A DNA stretch of 64,000 nucleotides from Rhodococcus jostii NBRC 16295 (lineage in GTDB: Bacteria; Actinomycetota; Actinomycetes; Mycobacteriales; Mycobacteriaceae), in NCBI RefSeq assembly GCF_001894825.1, contig NZ_BCWY01000038.1:1-64000 (forward strand), in the 5' to 3' direction. The notes under the pieces were generated by a model. The model saw only the letters and a program-made list of their open reading frames with translations. It was not told where the DNA came from and ran no database searches. Positions 29,617 through 38,632 of the stretch are shown in pieces; within the stretch, counting starts at the first letter, position 1; every line of letters begins with the position of its first letter. The translations under genes and the position numbers were made by a program.

Positions 29617-31263
29617 TCAGCGTCCGCTGATCCAGGTGTCGAAGAACTGGAGCCGGGCCGAGGCCTCGAACTTCAGATCCTGCACGTTCGGACCGGCTCC
29701 GATCGCCTGCGACAGCTCCACCGTGGGGATCCACAGGCCGTTGTCGAGCACCTGCTGCTGAGCGTCGGCGACCAGCGCGCTCCGCTCGGCGGTGTCGGTG
29801 GTGGCGAGCTGCTTCGCGAGCACGTCGTCGAGCGCGGGAATCGGTCCGCGGTTGTTCAGGTTGCGGCCCTCGAGGCCGAACTGGGTGCGGAGGATGTCAC
29901 CGTCGGCGCGGGTGCTGTTGTAGTAGGTGGCGTCGAAGTCCTTGGAATTCTGGCGGGCGGTGGCCTCCGGGGTGGACACGAGATTCAGCTGCAGATCCAC
30001 TCCCACCTCTTTGAGCTGCTGCTGCACCAGCTCGAGGATGGCCTGGTTGCCGGCGAACACGGAGCTGAACAGCACGGGGAAGCTCAGCCTCTGACCACCC
30101 TTCTCCCGGATGCCGTCGGCACCGGGAACCCAGCCCGCCTGATCGAGGATCGACTTCGCCTTCTCCGGGTCGTACGTGACGTCCGGCAGCGCCACGTAGC
30201 CGGGGGTGCGGCTGGCCAGCGTGCTGGTGGCGGGCCTGAAGTTGGGCCCGAGCACGGTGTCGACCAGTTCCTGCCGGTTGATCGCCGGGACCAGCGCGCT
30301 GCGCACGACGGGATCCACGAGCGGTCCGCGAGTCACGTTGGGCTGGAAGCCGAACGGCGTCCCGGGGTTCGACGTGGTGAGCACCTGCCCGCCCGCGCCT
30401 TCGATCTGCGGGGCGTCCTGCGGCAACGCGTCGCTGATCGCGTCCAGCTGTCCCGAAGACAGGCTGCCCGTGCGGACACCGGATTCGGGGACGACACTGA
30501 ACTCGATGGTGTCGAGGTAGGCCTCGCCGTCGTGGCCGAACACGTCCGAGCCCCAGTTGTATCCGGCGCGCTTGGCGAGGGTCACCGACTTGTCCTGCTG
30601 GTAGTCGGCGTACGTGAACGGCCCGGTGCCCGAGATGGTGCCGGTGCACCGCTCTTCGGCGGACTTCGCGACGGACGCATCCGACAGGATGCCGAGCTGC
30701 GGGGTGGACGACGCCTGCAGGAACTGCGCGTTGGGTGCGGCGAAGTCGACCTGCGCGGTCAGCGGGTCGATCACGGTGGTTCCGGTGTAGCCGGTGAGGT
30801 AGCTGGCACCGAGCGCGGCCTTGGCTCCGGTCAGGGTGTTCACGATGGCGTCGAGGTTCTTCTTCACCGACTCCGCGGTGAAAGGTGTTCCGTCACTGAA
30901 TGTCACCCCGTCCTTCAGGCGGAACGTGAAGGAGGACGCGTCGGCGTCCGTTTCCCAGCTCTCGGCCAGCCACGGCTTCAGTTCGCCCGTTGCCGGGTCC
31001 TGGTCGGTGAGCGAGTCCACCACCTGACGAGCCACGTAGATCGTCTGGTTCGTGCCCGACTGTGCGGGGTCGGCGCACGTGGGTGCCTGGGAGAGGCCGT
31101 AGCGGAGCGTGCCGCCCGGCTGCGCGGGGCCCGCATCCGCGGAGGAACTGCTGGAACCGCCACCGCAGGCGGTGAGCGCCGTGGCCAGCACGGCGGCGGC
31201 GCCGATACCCGCTGCGATGCGGAAACCACCGCGGTGGGGCGAGGACAAAAGCACTGATGGCAC
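29617..31263 (-). CDS. Extracellular solute-binding lipoprotein, family 5 (peptide/organosulfur)
   Basis: A lipoprotein of 548 residues from the chosen GTG at 31263, with signal peptide RIAAGIGAAAVLATALTAC; the lipobox Cys is followed by GGGSSSSS. The mature part is a family 5 binding protein (LRYGLSQAPTCADP, FTFRLKDGVTFSDGTPF, AINRQELVDTVLG). I prefer GTG 31263 because GGAG lies 8 nt upstream and the signal peptide is then of normal length; a GTG at 31299 adds 12 residues. It is the first structural gene of the operon, about 140 nt after a leader-peptide stop. That gap holds three hairpins, the last (GCACTGCC/GGGCAGTGC) just before the upstream GTG. Confidence 0.9.
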   Translation of the reverse strand: MPSVLLSSPHRGGFRIAAGIGAAAVLATALTACGGGSSSSSADAGPAQPGGTLRYGLSQAPTCADPAQSGTNQTIYVARQVVDSLTDQDPATGELKPWLAESWETDADASSFTFRLKDGVTFSDGTPFTAESVKKNLDAIVNTLTGAKAALGASYLTGYTGTTVIDPLTAQVDFAAPNAQFLQASSTPQLGILSDASVAKSAEERCTGTISGTGPFTYADYQQDKSVTLAKRAGYNWGSDVFGHDGEAYLDTIEFSVVPESGVRTGSLSSGQLDAISDALPQDAPQIEGAGGQVLTTSNPGTPFGFQPNVTRGPLVDPVVRSALVPAINRQELVDTVLGPNFRPATSTLASRTPGYVALPDVTYDPEKAKSILDQAGWVPGADGIREKGGQRLSFPVLFSSVFAGNQAILELVQQQLKEVGVDLQLNLVSTPEATARQNSKDFDATYYNSTRADGDILRTQFGLEGRNLNNRGPIPALDDVLAKQLATTDTAERSALVADAQQQVLDNGLWIPTVELSQAIGAGPNVQDLKFEASARLQFFDTWISGR

Positions 31264-31405
31264 CGAGAACTCCGTGATCTCGAAGAGTGCCGTGTGCACT
31301 GCCCGTCGAATCGGCAGTGCTCACGCGCACAGGAAGGTGAGGGACACCGGATCCGACGCGGATGCGGTGTGAAGAGCCGGAACCCCGAGGTGACGGGGTG
31401 TCAGG

Positions 31406-31489
31406 TCAGCTGTGACAGATCGAGGTGGACAGCCGGCAGAGATCGACGTGGAGACGCCCCCAGGCGCTCACGAAACCTTCGGTCAACAT
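31406..31489 (-). CDS. Cys-containing leader peptide, 27 aa
   Basis: A 27-codon reading frame starts at ATG 31489, with GGAGG five bases upstream, directly after the SAM riboswitch. It ends in RLHVDLCRLSTSICHS. This R-x-H-V-D-L-(C/G)-R-x-x-S-x-x-C pattern is that of the small 'putative leader peptide' family found before sulfur-assimilation genes in Streptomyces and relatives. A second copy with the same core lies at 38633-38707 in the other sulfur operon. Cys codons sit at positions 18 and 25, so ribosome stalling at low charged Cys-tRNA could control the downstream leader hairpins; that mechanism is inferred. Confidence 0.8.
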   Translation of the reverse strand: MLTEGFVSAWGRLHVDLCRLSTSICHS

Positions 31490-31496
31490 CGTTCCT

Positions 31497-31586
31497 CCAT
31501 CGATCCCGGCGGTAGCACCCGCACCCGCAGGGCGGGGGGTTGCTGCGACGTCAACGAGCCAGGTCTCTCGGTCGCTCTGGATGGTC
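31497..31586 (-). ncRNA. SAM riboswitch (S-box, SAM-I type), left sulfur operon
   Basis: On the minus strand the sequence follows the S-box core in order: a P1 5' arm CCATC (31580-31584), CAGAGCGACCGAGAGACC, TGGCTC, the GTTGACGTCGCAGCAACC core, a variable hairpin, GGTGCTACCGCC, and GATCGATGG, whose GATGG (31497-31501) pairs with the 5' arm. The aptamer is almost identical to the one at 38718-38810; only the variable hairpin differs. The Shine-Dalgarno GGAGG of the leader peptide (31494-31498) overlaps the P1 3' arm by 2 nt, so SAM binding could limit its translation. It lies upstream of the 31263-20690 operon. Confidence 0.88.
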
Positions 31587-31593
31587 GTTACCG

Positions 31594-31599
31594 AGTGTA
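31594..31599 (-). promoter_or_regulatory. Probable -10 element of the left sulfur operon
   Basis: TACACT on the minus strand lies about 10 nt upstream of the riboswitch P1 arm, at the expected place for transcription to start at the aptamer. No convincing -35 is seen at 17 nt. It is next to the 3' end of the preceding LLM gene (stop at 31635), so read-through from the right operon may also contribute. Confidence 0.4.
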
Positions 31600-31634
31600 A
31601 GAGATCGCCGGTCGCCGCGCCACACGGACCCCCG

Positions 31635-33029
31635 TCACCCCACGGCCTGCCGGGGCGGGAGTTCCCGTCGCGACAGGGCGGGCCGGAGACCGAGATGCTC
31701 GCGCAGGGTGGAGCCTTCGTATTCCGTTCGGTACGAGCCTCGCTCCTGCAGTTCGGGCACCAGCAGGTCGACGATCTCGTCGAGACCGGTGGGCACCAGG
31801 TACGGCGAGATGTTGAATCCGTCCGTCGCTCCGCTGCGAACCCACCGGGTGAGTTCGTCGGCGACCTGACCGGGCGTGCCGGCGAAGCCGGACCGCTGGG
31901 TGGTCGCGATCGCGACCTGCCGCAGCGACAGGTTCTGCGCCTCCGCCAGTGCCCGCCATTCCCGGGCGATGGCGAGCGGATCCTTCCCGTCGCGCGCAGC
32001 CCCGCGAGTGACGGAGATCGGCGCGGGCACCGGATCGAATTCGGGCAGTGGCCCGTCCGGGTCGCGATCGGACAGATCACGGCCCCACACCTGCCCCACC
32101 AGAGACAACGCCGTCTGCCCGGTGTACTGGCCTTCGAGGACCCAACGGACCTTCTCCTCGACCTCGGACTCGTTCTCCGCGAGCACGATCTGCGTGCCCG
32201 GCAGAATCTTGACGTCGTCCTCGGGGCGCCCGGCACGACGCAGTCTGGCCCGGATGTCGTCGGCGAACGCGAGTGCCTCGTCGAAATGGGTTCCGTGCCG
32301 CGAGAAGATCACATCGGCGTGAGTGGCCGCGAAGTCGCGGCCCGCCGGTGAGTCCCCGGCCTGGAAGATGACGGGATGCCCCTGGGCGCTGCGCGGGAGG
32401 GTCGGGGTGATCGTGACGTCGAACTGCGACGTCCGCCGGGACACCTCCTGCACACCGTCCGGGGTCGACCACGACGGCGCGTCGGTGCTCGTCGCCACCG
32501 CGTCGTCCGCCCACGCATCCCAGATCGCGCGGGCGGTGTCGAGGAACTGTCCAGCCCGCTCGTACCTGTCCGCGTGGTCGAGAAAGCCGCCGCGCCGGAA
32601 GTTCTCCCCGGTCCACGCGTTGTCCGTGGTGACAGCGTTCCACCCGGCCCGGCCACCGGAAAGCAGGTCCAGCCCGGACAGCCGCCGGGCGAGGTCGGCC
32701 GGCTCGTTGTAGGTCGTGTTCTGGGTGGCCACCAACCCGATGTGCCGGGTGATGCCGGCGAGCGCGGAGAGTTGGGTGATCGCGTCCGGCCTGCCCACGA
32801 TGTCGAGATCGAGGATCTTGCCTTCCTGTTCCCGCAGGCGCAGGCCCTCGCCGAGGAAGAAGGCGTCGAACAGGCCACGCTCGGCGGTCAGTACCACCCG
32901 CCGGAACGTTTCGAAGTCGATCTGCGACCCGCTCGACGGATCCGACCAGATCGTCGTGTGGTTGACGCCCTGGAAGAAGACACCGAAGTGCACCTGGGCG
33001 CCGGGCCTGGCGTACGAGTTGTCGGTCAT
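31635..33029 (-). CDS. NtaA/SnaA/DszA family FMNH2-dependent monooxygenase
   Basis: A full-length LLM monooxygenase of 464 residues from ATG 33029. A GTG nine bases earlier is possible, but its Shine-Dalgarno spacing is poor. It has the family blocks HFGVFFQGVNHTTIWSDP, TAERGLFDAFFLGEGLRLRE, GRAGWNAVTTDNAWTGENFRRGGFLDHADRY, GHPVIFQAGDSPAGRDF and VWGRDLSDRDPDGPLPEF, and a C-terminal STLREHLGLRP. It is a close paralogue of the 23561-24925 protein in the other operon. It is the last gene of the right sulfur operon. CmoJ-like oxidation of an N-acetylated S-modified cysteine is a reasonable but unproven role. Confidence 0.9.
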   Translation of the reverse strand: MTDNSYARPGAQVHFGVFFQGVNHTTIWSDPSSGSQIDFETFRRVVLTAERGLFDAFFLGEGLRLREQEGKILDLDIVGRPDAITQLSALAGITRHIGLVATQNTTYNEPADLARRLSGLDLLSGGRAGWNAVTTDNAWTGENFRRGGFLDHADRYERAGQFLDTARAIWDAWADDAVATSTDAPSWSTPDGVQEVSRRTSQFDVTITPTLPRSAQGHPVIFQAGDSPAGRDFAATHADVIFSRHGTHFDEALAFADDIRARLRRAGRPEDDVKILPGTQIVLAENESEVEEKVRWVLEGQYTGQTALSLVGQVWGRDLSDRDPDGPLPEFDPVPAPISVTRGAARDGKDPLAIAREWRALAEAQNLSLRQVAIATTQRSGFAGTPGQVADELTRWVRSGATDGFNISPYLVPTGLDEIVDLLVPELQERGSYRTEYEGSTLREHLGLRPALSRRELPPRQAVG

Positions 33030-33044
33030 GGTCTCCACAACCTT

Positions 33045-34103
33045 TCAGCGAGAAGAGTCTTCGAGGCGCTCGGCCTGGAATCGGGTGACAGGACGGTCCA
33101 GGCCCAGCGTGCTGCGCAGGGTCGAACCGGGGACGGGACGGTGAGCGATGCCGGCGCGCAGGAGGGCCGGGACGACGTGCCGCGCCAGCACCGGAAGGTC
33201 CTCGTCGACGACGGCGGGATGCAGTCGCACGCCGTCGGCGTGCGAGTCCAGGGCGCGCAGTAGTTCCACCAGCCCGGGGGCATCGCCGGTGAACGACAGC
33301 CGTCCGCCGGGCGGGGCAGGCGTGGACGAGCCGAGTGCCACATCGAGTTCGGCGAACACGAGCGTCGCCCCGCCGGCCTTCGCGCGCCCGGCGGCCTCGA
33401 CGGTGTCCTCGAGGGTCGGCCCGGACACCAGCACCACGTCGACCAGCGACGGATCGGTATCGCCTTCGCGGCCGAACACCACCAGTTGCCCCTGTGGCGG
33501 CCGCGGCACGATGGCGGGCCCCTTCACCGAATACGTCTCGCCCTGGAAGTCGATGTAGTGCAATCGGTCGCGGTCGACGAAACGTCCGGTCGCGTAGTCG
33601 CGGATCACCGCGTCGTCCTCCCAGGAGTCCCACAGGTCCCGGACCACGGTGAGCGCGTCCCGTTCCTCCCGCGCGAAGTCGGCGGGGGCCGTGACCTCGG
33701 TCCGTCCCAATGCGCGCGCAACCCGGGGGTCGGTGTCGCGGGTTGCGATCCAGCCGCCGCGTCCGCGCGAAGCGTAGTCGAGCGTCGCGAGCTGGGAGGA
33801 CGTGTGGAACGGCTCGGCGTACGTGGTGCCGACCACCGGGACCAGGCCAATCGTGCTGGTGGTCGCGGCGACGAACGCGGCGCGGTTCACCGCGTCGATC
33901 CGGCCGGCCGGTCCCCCGTCGGCGCCGGGAGGCAGCAGCGAGTCGTCGAACGAGGCAAACGTGAAACCGGCGTTCTCCGCCGCCGCGACACGGTCCGCCA
34001 CCGTGCGCCCGGTCAGCAACCGGTCGGGCGCGTGAGCGGCTCGCCGCCACGCGTCGGGACGGGCACCCTCACCGTCGAGTTCGATGCCCAGAAAGAGGCT
34101 CAT
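33045..34103 (-). CDS. LLM class flavin-dependent monooxygenase
   Basis: A 352-residue LLM protein. It shares its layout with the 24930-26063 protein (LFLGIELDGEGARPDAWRR at the N-terminus, GRFVDRDRLHYIDFQGETYSVKGPAIVPRPPQGQ in the middle, STLRSTLGLDRPVTRF at the C-terminus). The segment normally giving the phosphate-binding strand reads QLVVFGREGDTDPSLVDVVLVSG and is compact. The start overlaps the previous LLM stop by 4 nt (ATGA). It lies between two other LLM genes in the riboswitch operon and is probably part of the same oxidative desulfuration set. The substrate is not known. Confidence 0.86.
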   Translation of the reverse strand: MSLFLGIELDGEGARPDAWRRAAHAPDRLLTGRTVADRVAAAENAGFTFASFDDSLLPPGADGGPAGRIDAVNRAAFVAATTSTIGLVPVVGTTYAEPFHTSSQLATLDYASRGRGGWIATRDTDPRVARALGRTEVTAPADFAREERDALTVVRDLWDSWEDDAVIRDYATGRFVDRDRLHYIDFQGETYSVKGPAIVPRPPQGQLVVFGREGDTDPSLVDVVLVSGPTLEDTVEAAGRAKAGGATLVFAELDVALGSSTPAPPGGRLSFTGDAPGLVELLRALDSHADGVRLHPAVVDEDLPVLARHVVPALLRAGIAHRPVPGSTLRSTLGLDRPVTRFQAERLEDSSR

Positions 34104-35161
34104 GCGTGTCCCTCCACAGTGTCCGCCGCGAGAGGGCGGCTCGGAATGGTTGCGCGCAGCGCCGGCGCCACCTCGGCCTGGAACAGCTCGAGGCTTTCGC
34201 GGTGTTGCTTGTCGGTGCCGACACGGTCGGCGCTGAGGTGGATCACCTCGTGGCCGAACTGCTCGTGATAACGCTGCACCTTGTCGATCACCTGCTGCGG
34301 GCTGCCGATCAGGGCGGAACTGCGGTCGACGAAGTCCTCGACGGTCTCGAACACCACCGGAAGGCCGGCCCTGCGCGCGAAGTCGAGGCGGGCGGCATGG
34401 ATCGGCCGCCACACGTCCAGCGCATCCTGCGAGTTCGGCGTCACGTAGAACCCGGCGGTGCCCGCACCGACGAGGGCGTCGGCGGGGTCGTGACCGTAAT
34501 GGGCCCACCGTTCGCGGTAGTGCCGGACGAGTTCCGCGTACGAATCGATGGGGTAAGTGACGTTGGCCGAGAAGATCGGATCCCCGTAGCGGGCAGCGAG
34601 ATCCACCGATTCCCTACTGGTCGCGCTGCCGTGCCAGATCCGGATCCGCGGCTGCAGGGGCCGGGGCAGGGCGACGGCGTGCTCGAGTGACGGCCGGAAC
34701 GTGCCCTCCCACGTCACGTCCTCGCTCTCCCACAACTGCCGGAACAGTTCGTAGCCTTCGCGGTTGCGGTCCCACTGGTCGTCCGGGGTGACGTGGAACA
34801 GTGCCGCCTGCGCCGAGCCGTTCCCCTTGCCGATGATGAGTTGCAGCCGGCCGCCCGACAGGTTGTCCAGCGTCGAGTAGTCCTCGAACGCCCGGACCGG
34901 GTCGAGCAGGCTCAGCGTCGTCACCGCGGTCCACAACTGGAGCGTGCTGGTGCGAGCCGCGATGGCGCTGAGCACCACGGGCGGAGACGAGGACAGGAAC
35001 GGATGTTCGTGGCGCTCCCCCACCGCGAACCCGTGGTATCCCAGTTGTTCGGCGAGCACTGCGGAATCCACGACCTCCTGCAGCCGGGTCGCGGTGCCGA
35101 TCTTCTCCCCCGTCACCGGATCCGGTTGATGCGTGATGAGGCTCATCAGCAGAAACTTCAT
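34100..35161 (-). CDS. LLM class flavin-dependent oxidoreductase
   Basis: A 353-residue LLM protein of the alkanal/limonene-type subgroup (MKFLLMSLITHQPDP, GYHGFAVGERHEHPFLSSSPPVVLSAIAARTS, LDPVRAFEDYSTLDNLSGGRLQLIIGKGNG). It differs in subtype from the other two LLM proteins of the operon. The ATG at 35161 overlaps the GNAT gene stop by 4 nt. In the Bacillus ytmI operon two different LLM enzymes (CmoO and CmoJ) accompany an acetyltransferase and a cystine-type transporter; the gene order here has the same logic, and this protein would be the CmoO-like member. Confidence 0.86.
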   Translation of the reverse strand: MKFLLMSLITHQPDPVTGEKIGTATRLQEVVDSAVLAEQLGYHGFAVGERHEHPFLSSSPPVVLSAIAARTSTLQLWTAVTTLSLLDPVRAFEDYSTLDNLSGGRLQLIIGKGNGSAQAALFHVTPDDQWDRNREGYELFRQLWESEDVTWEGTFRPSLEHAVALPRPLQPRIRIWHGSATSRESVDLAARYGDPIFSANVTYPIDSYAELVRHYRERWAHYGHDPADALVGAGTAGFYVTPNSQDALDVWRPIHAARLDFARRAGLPVVFETVEDFVDRSSALIGSPQQVIDKVQRYHEQFGHEVIHLSADRVGTDKQHRESLELFQAEVAPALRATIPSRPLAADTVEGHA

Positions 35162-35700
35162 ACGGACTCGTACTCCTTTGCGGCCCATCCGGAGGGCAGA
35201 GTGGTGGCGGTGGGCAGGGCCTTCTCGAATCCGTGAATTCCGACGTCCTGCGGTGGGAGGGAGCGGTCGAACAGCGGGGTGTAGCCGGCGGCCAGGTAGA
35301 GGGCCACCGCCTCGGGCTGCCGCGGTCCCGTGGTCAGGAAGATGCGTGAGTAGCCGGCCCGGAGGATTTCGGCCTCGAGGTCGCGCAGCACGATTCGGCC
35401 GAGTCCGCGGCGGCGGTGTGACGCCGAGGTCCAGATCCGCTTGAGTTCGGCAGTGTCCTCGTCGTATCGGCGGAACGCCCCGCCCGCCACCGACGTCCCG
35501 TTCTCGACGACGACGAGCAGCGCGCCTCCCGGGGCGGCGAACTCCTCGGCCGGATAGGTGGTGAGGTCTTCGTAGATCTCGTCGCGGGTGCGGCCGTACC
35601 GGGTGCTGTATTCGATCGCCAGTTCCTCGAGCAGCGGTGCGGCCAGTGGATCGGTCTGGTCGACGAACACGGTGTGCACGGAGTCGGTCCTCTCGGTCAC
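35158..35700 (-). CDS. GNAT family N-acetyltransferase (SnaA-like role)
   Basis: A 180-residue GNAT acetyltransferase. The acetyl-CoA binding motif A is ASHRRRGLGRIVLRDLEAE (about residues 93-111), followed by the beta-strand IFLTTGPRQPEAVALYLAAGY. It starts at a GTG with AGGAGG just upstream. Between a polar amino-acid importer and three LLM monooxygenases, it may N-acetylate an imported S-modified cysteine before oxidation, as SnaA/YtmI does in Bacillus; that substrate is inferred. It overlaps the LLM gene downstream by 4 nt. No matching deacetylase (SndA-like) is visible in the window. Confidence 0.87.
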   Translation of the reverse strand: MTERTDSVHTVFVDQTDPLAAPLLEELAIEYSTRYGRTRDEIYEDLTTYPAEEFAAPGGALLVVVENGTSVAGGAFRRYDEDTAELKRIWTSASHRRRGLGRIVLRDLEAEILRAGYSRIFLTTGPRQPEAVALYLAAGYTPLFDRSLPPQDVGIHGFEKALPTATTLPSGWAAKEYESV

Positions 35701-35711
35701 GGTTCCTCCTG

Positions 35712-36683
35712 TCAGCTGGTCTTGGGAAGCCCGGGCGGGTTGACGATCGACGTGTCGACGGCCTCGCTCGCGATGTTCCAGCGGTCGAGAACCTGTGCGT
35801 ACGTTCCGTTCTCGATGATGTGGTTGACGGCCTCGTTGACGGCGGTCACGAGCCCGTTGTCCTTCTTGGTGAGGACGGCGATCTCACCCTGGAGTGCATC
35901 GCCCGCCCCCGAGAACGTTCCGGCGATCTCGCTCTCCCCCGCCTGCGCGACGTGGAACGACGAGGACGGGTTGGGACCGAAGTAGGCGTCGATCCGGCCC
36001 GAGGCGAGCGGCAGGTAGTAGTCGGTGGCGTTCTGGTAGTAGGTGATGTCGGTGGGTTCGAGTCCCGCAGCGACGTTCTGCTCGCTCCACTTCACCAGTA
36101 GCGCTTCCTGATTGGTGCCGGAGGAGACCGCAATCTTCAGGCCCGCGACGTCCTTGGGCTCCTTGATCTGGATTCCGCTGTCCTTCTTCGTCTCGAACGC
36201 GACCGTGTCGAGGCGGTACGTCGAGAAGTCGTACTTCTCCTTCCGCTCCTCGGTGACGGTGACGTTGGAGATGAAGGCGTCGGCCTCACCGGAATCGATC
36301 CGGACGAAGTTCTGCGCCCAGTCGGCGGTCTGGAGATCGACCTTCAGCCCGAGAACGTCGCCGATCAGGTACGCGAAGTCCGTCTCCGAGCCGATGAGCG
36401 TCTTGTCGTCGTCGGCGTAGAAACGCAGGGGCGGAGCGGACCCGGCGCTTCCGGTGACGACGAGCGTGCCGCGGTCGCGGATCTGCTGGGGCACCTTCGC
36501 GGCGATCGCGTCGACCTCGTCGGTGGTGATGCGATTCTGGTCGGCGGTGAGGTTGTAGCCGGCGGCCGAGGTGGGTCCCGACCCCTCGTCCTCGACGTCG
36601 CCGCCACCGCACGCGGTGGCGAGGAACGCGACGGTGATGAGGGCCGAGGCCAGGATCTTCGTACGGAACCGTGCGCTGGACAT
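35712..36683 (-). CDS. Polar amino-acid type ABC transporter substrate-binding lipoprotein
   Basis: A 323-residue lipoprotein from ATG 36683 (GAAAGG seven bases upstream). The signal peptide SALITVAFLATAC ends in a lipobox Cys followed by GGGD. The mature part is a family 3 binding protein (LRFYADDDKTLIGSETDFAYLIGDVLGLKVDL; DAFISNVTVTEERKEKYDFSTY). This family binds polar amino acids, including cystine and S-substituted cysteines in TcyJ/TcyK-type systems. It follows the ATPase gene at 38 nt and precedes the GNAT gene at 11 nt. The riboswitch context favours a sulfur amino acid as ligand. Confidence 0.9.
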   Translation of the reverse strand: MSSARFRTKILASALITVAFLATACGGGDVEDEGSGPTSAAGYNLTADQNRITTDEVDAIAAKVPQQIRDRGTLVVTGSAGSAPPLRFYADDDKTLIGSETDFAYLIGDVLGLKVDLQTADWAQNFVRIDSGEADAFISNVTVTEERKEKYDFSTYRLDTVAFETKKDSGIQIKEPKDVAGLKIAVSSGTNQEALLVKWSEQNVAAGLEPTDITYYQNATDYYLPLASGRIDAYFGPNPSSSFHVAQAGESEIAGTFSGAGDALQGEIAVLTKKDNGLVTAVNEAVNHIIENGTYAQVLDRWNIASEAVDTSIVNPPGLPKTS

Positions 36684-36721
36684 GTCTGCCTTTCGGGGAT
36701 CCACACCGGGGTGCGGAAGGT

Positions 36722-37504
36722 TCAGAGAACTCGGGAGAGAAATGCTGTGGTGCGCTCGTGCCGGGGGTTGTCGATGACCTGCGAAGGCGGCCCCTGTTCG
36801 ACCACGACGCCGGCGTCCATGAATACGGCGGTGTCGGCGACCTCGCGGGCGAAACCCACCTCGTGGGTGACGATCACGAGGGTGGCGCCGTCGCGTGCCA
36901 GTTGTTTGATGACGGCGAGGACCTCACCGACCAGTTCGGGGTCGAGCGCCGAGGTGGGCTCGTCGAACAGGATCACCGCCGGACGCAATGCGAGTGCCCG
37001 CGCGATCGCGACTCGCTGCTGCTGGCCTCCGGACAGTTGTCGCGGGTATTCGTGGGCCTTGTCGCCCACGCCGACGCGTTCCAGGAGTGCTGTCGCCTCC
37101 GTTTCGACCTCGGTGCGGTCGCGGCCCTGCGCCGACACCGGCGCCTCGATCACGTTCTCCAGCACCGTGAGATGCGGGAACAGATTGAAGTTCTGGAACA
37201 CGAATCCGATCCGGGAGCGCTGCTTCAGGATGTCGCGTTCACGCAGTTCGTGGAGTTTGTCGCCCTTGCGCCGGTATCCGATGAGGTCGCCGTCGATGCG
37301 GATGGTGCCCCGGTCGACCTTCTCCAGGTGGTTGAGAGTGCGCAGCAAGGTGGACTTGCCGGAACCCGACGGACCCAGGATCACCGTCACCTCGCCCTTG
37401 CGGACCAGCAGGTCCACACCCTGGAGCACGTCGAGGGTGCCGAAGGATTTGTGGACTCCGCGCACTTCCACCGCGAACTCCGTCGTGGAGGCGTCGGTTG
37501 TCAT
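36722..37504 (-). CDS. Polar amino-acid type ABC transporter ATP-binding protein
   Basis: A 260-residue ATPase starting at ATG 37504, which overlaps the permease stop (ATGA). Walker A is GPSGSGKST (about 48), the Q-loop [18 protein letters not shown], the signature LSGGQQQR (about 158), and Walker [15 protein letters not shown]. The GlnQ/TcyN-type features ([20 protein letters not shown]) identify the polar amino-acid uptake class. It forms an importer with the genes at 37501-38487 and 35712-36683. Only one permease gene is present, so the channel is probably a homodimer. Confidence 0.92.
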   Translation of the reverse strand: MTTDASTTEFAVEVRGVHKSFGTLDVLQGVDLLVRKGEVTVILGPSGSGKSTLLRTLNHLEKVDRGTIRIDGDLIGYRRKGDKLHELRERDILKQRSRIGFVFQNFNLFPHLTVLENVIEAPVSAQGRDRTEVETEATALLERVGVGDKAHEYPRQLSGGQQQRVAIARALALRPAVILFDEPTSALDPELVGEVLAVIKQLARDGATLVIVTHEVGFAREVADTAVFMDAGVVVEQGPPSQVIDNPRHERTTAFLSRVL

Positions 37505-38487
37505 TTCGTGGCACCTCTCGGTACGGAGACACCGGCGTCGCGGATCTCGGCGAACTTCCGGGTGAGCTTCTGCCACGGAGTCGGCGGCAGCGCTCGGGCC
37601 GATCCGCGTGCGTAGTGCCGCTCGACGTAGTACTGGCCGATCGACAACAGCGTGGTCAGGATGATGTACCAGATCGTGGCAACCATCAGCAGCGGCACGA
37701 CGCGACCGTTGCGGCCGAAGATCACCTGCACCTGGTAGAACAGCTCGGCGATCGCCATCGTCGACACGATCGAGGTGCCCTTGAACAGGCTGATCACCTC
37801 GTTCGCGGCGTTCGGCAGGATGCCGCGCATCGCCTGCGGCAGAACGATCTTGAAGAACTGGCGGCGGCGCGGAATGCCCAGCGACTGCGCCGCCTCGATC
37901 TGCCCGTGGTCCACGGAGATGATGCCGGAGCGGATGATCTCGGCCGAATACGCGGCCTGATGCAGGGCCAATCCGATGACGGCGGCGGTGAAGCCGCTGA
38001 TGACGCCGTTGACCTCGAACGTGAAGAAGCCCGGACCGAACGGAATACCAAGCGACAGAGTCTGATACAGGTACGTGATGTTGAACCAGAACAGCAACTG
38101 CACGATCAGCGGGATCGATCGGAACGCCCAGATGTACACCCAGGCGATGACCTGCAGCACCGGATTGTGTGACAGGCGGCTGACGGCCAGCACGACGCCG
38201 AGCGCGAATCCGAGGACCGTTCCCCACAGCGTCAGCTTCACCGTCATCCACAGCGCCTGCAGAACGGACCCGGCGGTGAAGTACTTAGCGAACGTCGCCC
38301 AGTCCCATCCGGGATTGGTCGCGAGGCCGTGGACGAACTGAGCGAGCAGTACCAGGACGACGGCGCTGATCGCCCACCGCCACGGATGCCACTTCCTCGC
38401 CACTTCCAGCGCGGCGTCCTCCGGCCGGTCACCGGCGGTACCTGAATTCTGAGGCGCGGTCGAACGCGCCCGGACGGGTGCGCTCAC
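37501..38487 (-). CDS. Polar amino-acid type ABC transporter permease
   Basis: A 328-residue permease of the HisMQ/TcyL class with a GTG start. A cytoplasmic N-tail is followed by membrane segments [61 protein letters not shown] and others. The EAA loop reads [29 protein letters not shown]. It is the first structural gene after the leader peptide at 38633, from which it is separated by 145 nt containing two hairpins (CTCACC/GGTGAG and GCGCGC/GCGCGC). Expression should follow the SAM riboswitch and leader peptide upstream. Confidence 0.92.
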   Translation of the reverse strand: MSAPVRARSTAPQNSGTAGDRPEDAALEVARKWHPWRWAISAVVLVLLAQFVHGLATNPGWDWATFAKYFTAGSVLQALWMTVKLTLWGTVLGFALGVVLAVSRLSHNPVLQVIAWVYIWAFRSIPLIVQLLFWFNITYLYQTLSLGIPFGPGFFTFEVNGVISGFTAAVIGLALHQAAYSAEIIRSGIISVDHGQIEAAQSLGIPRRRQFFKIVLPQAMRGILPNAANEVISLFKGTSIVSTMAIAELFYQVQVIFGRNGRVVPLLMVATIWYIILTTLLSIGQYYVERHYARGSARALPPTPWQKLTRKFAEIRDAGVSVPRGATK

Positions 38488-38632
38488 GCTCCCTCACCAC
38501 TTATGACGGACATCACCGATGCGGCCTTTCACCTGGAACGAGACGAGTGGAGGCGCGCGACAACCGCGGAATGCGGGCGCGCGTCAGACACTCACCGGGC
38601 GTAATGCCTGGTGAGCGTGTTGCGACGCCTCG

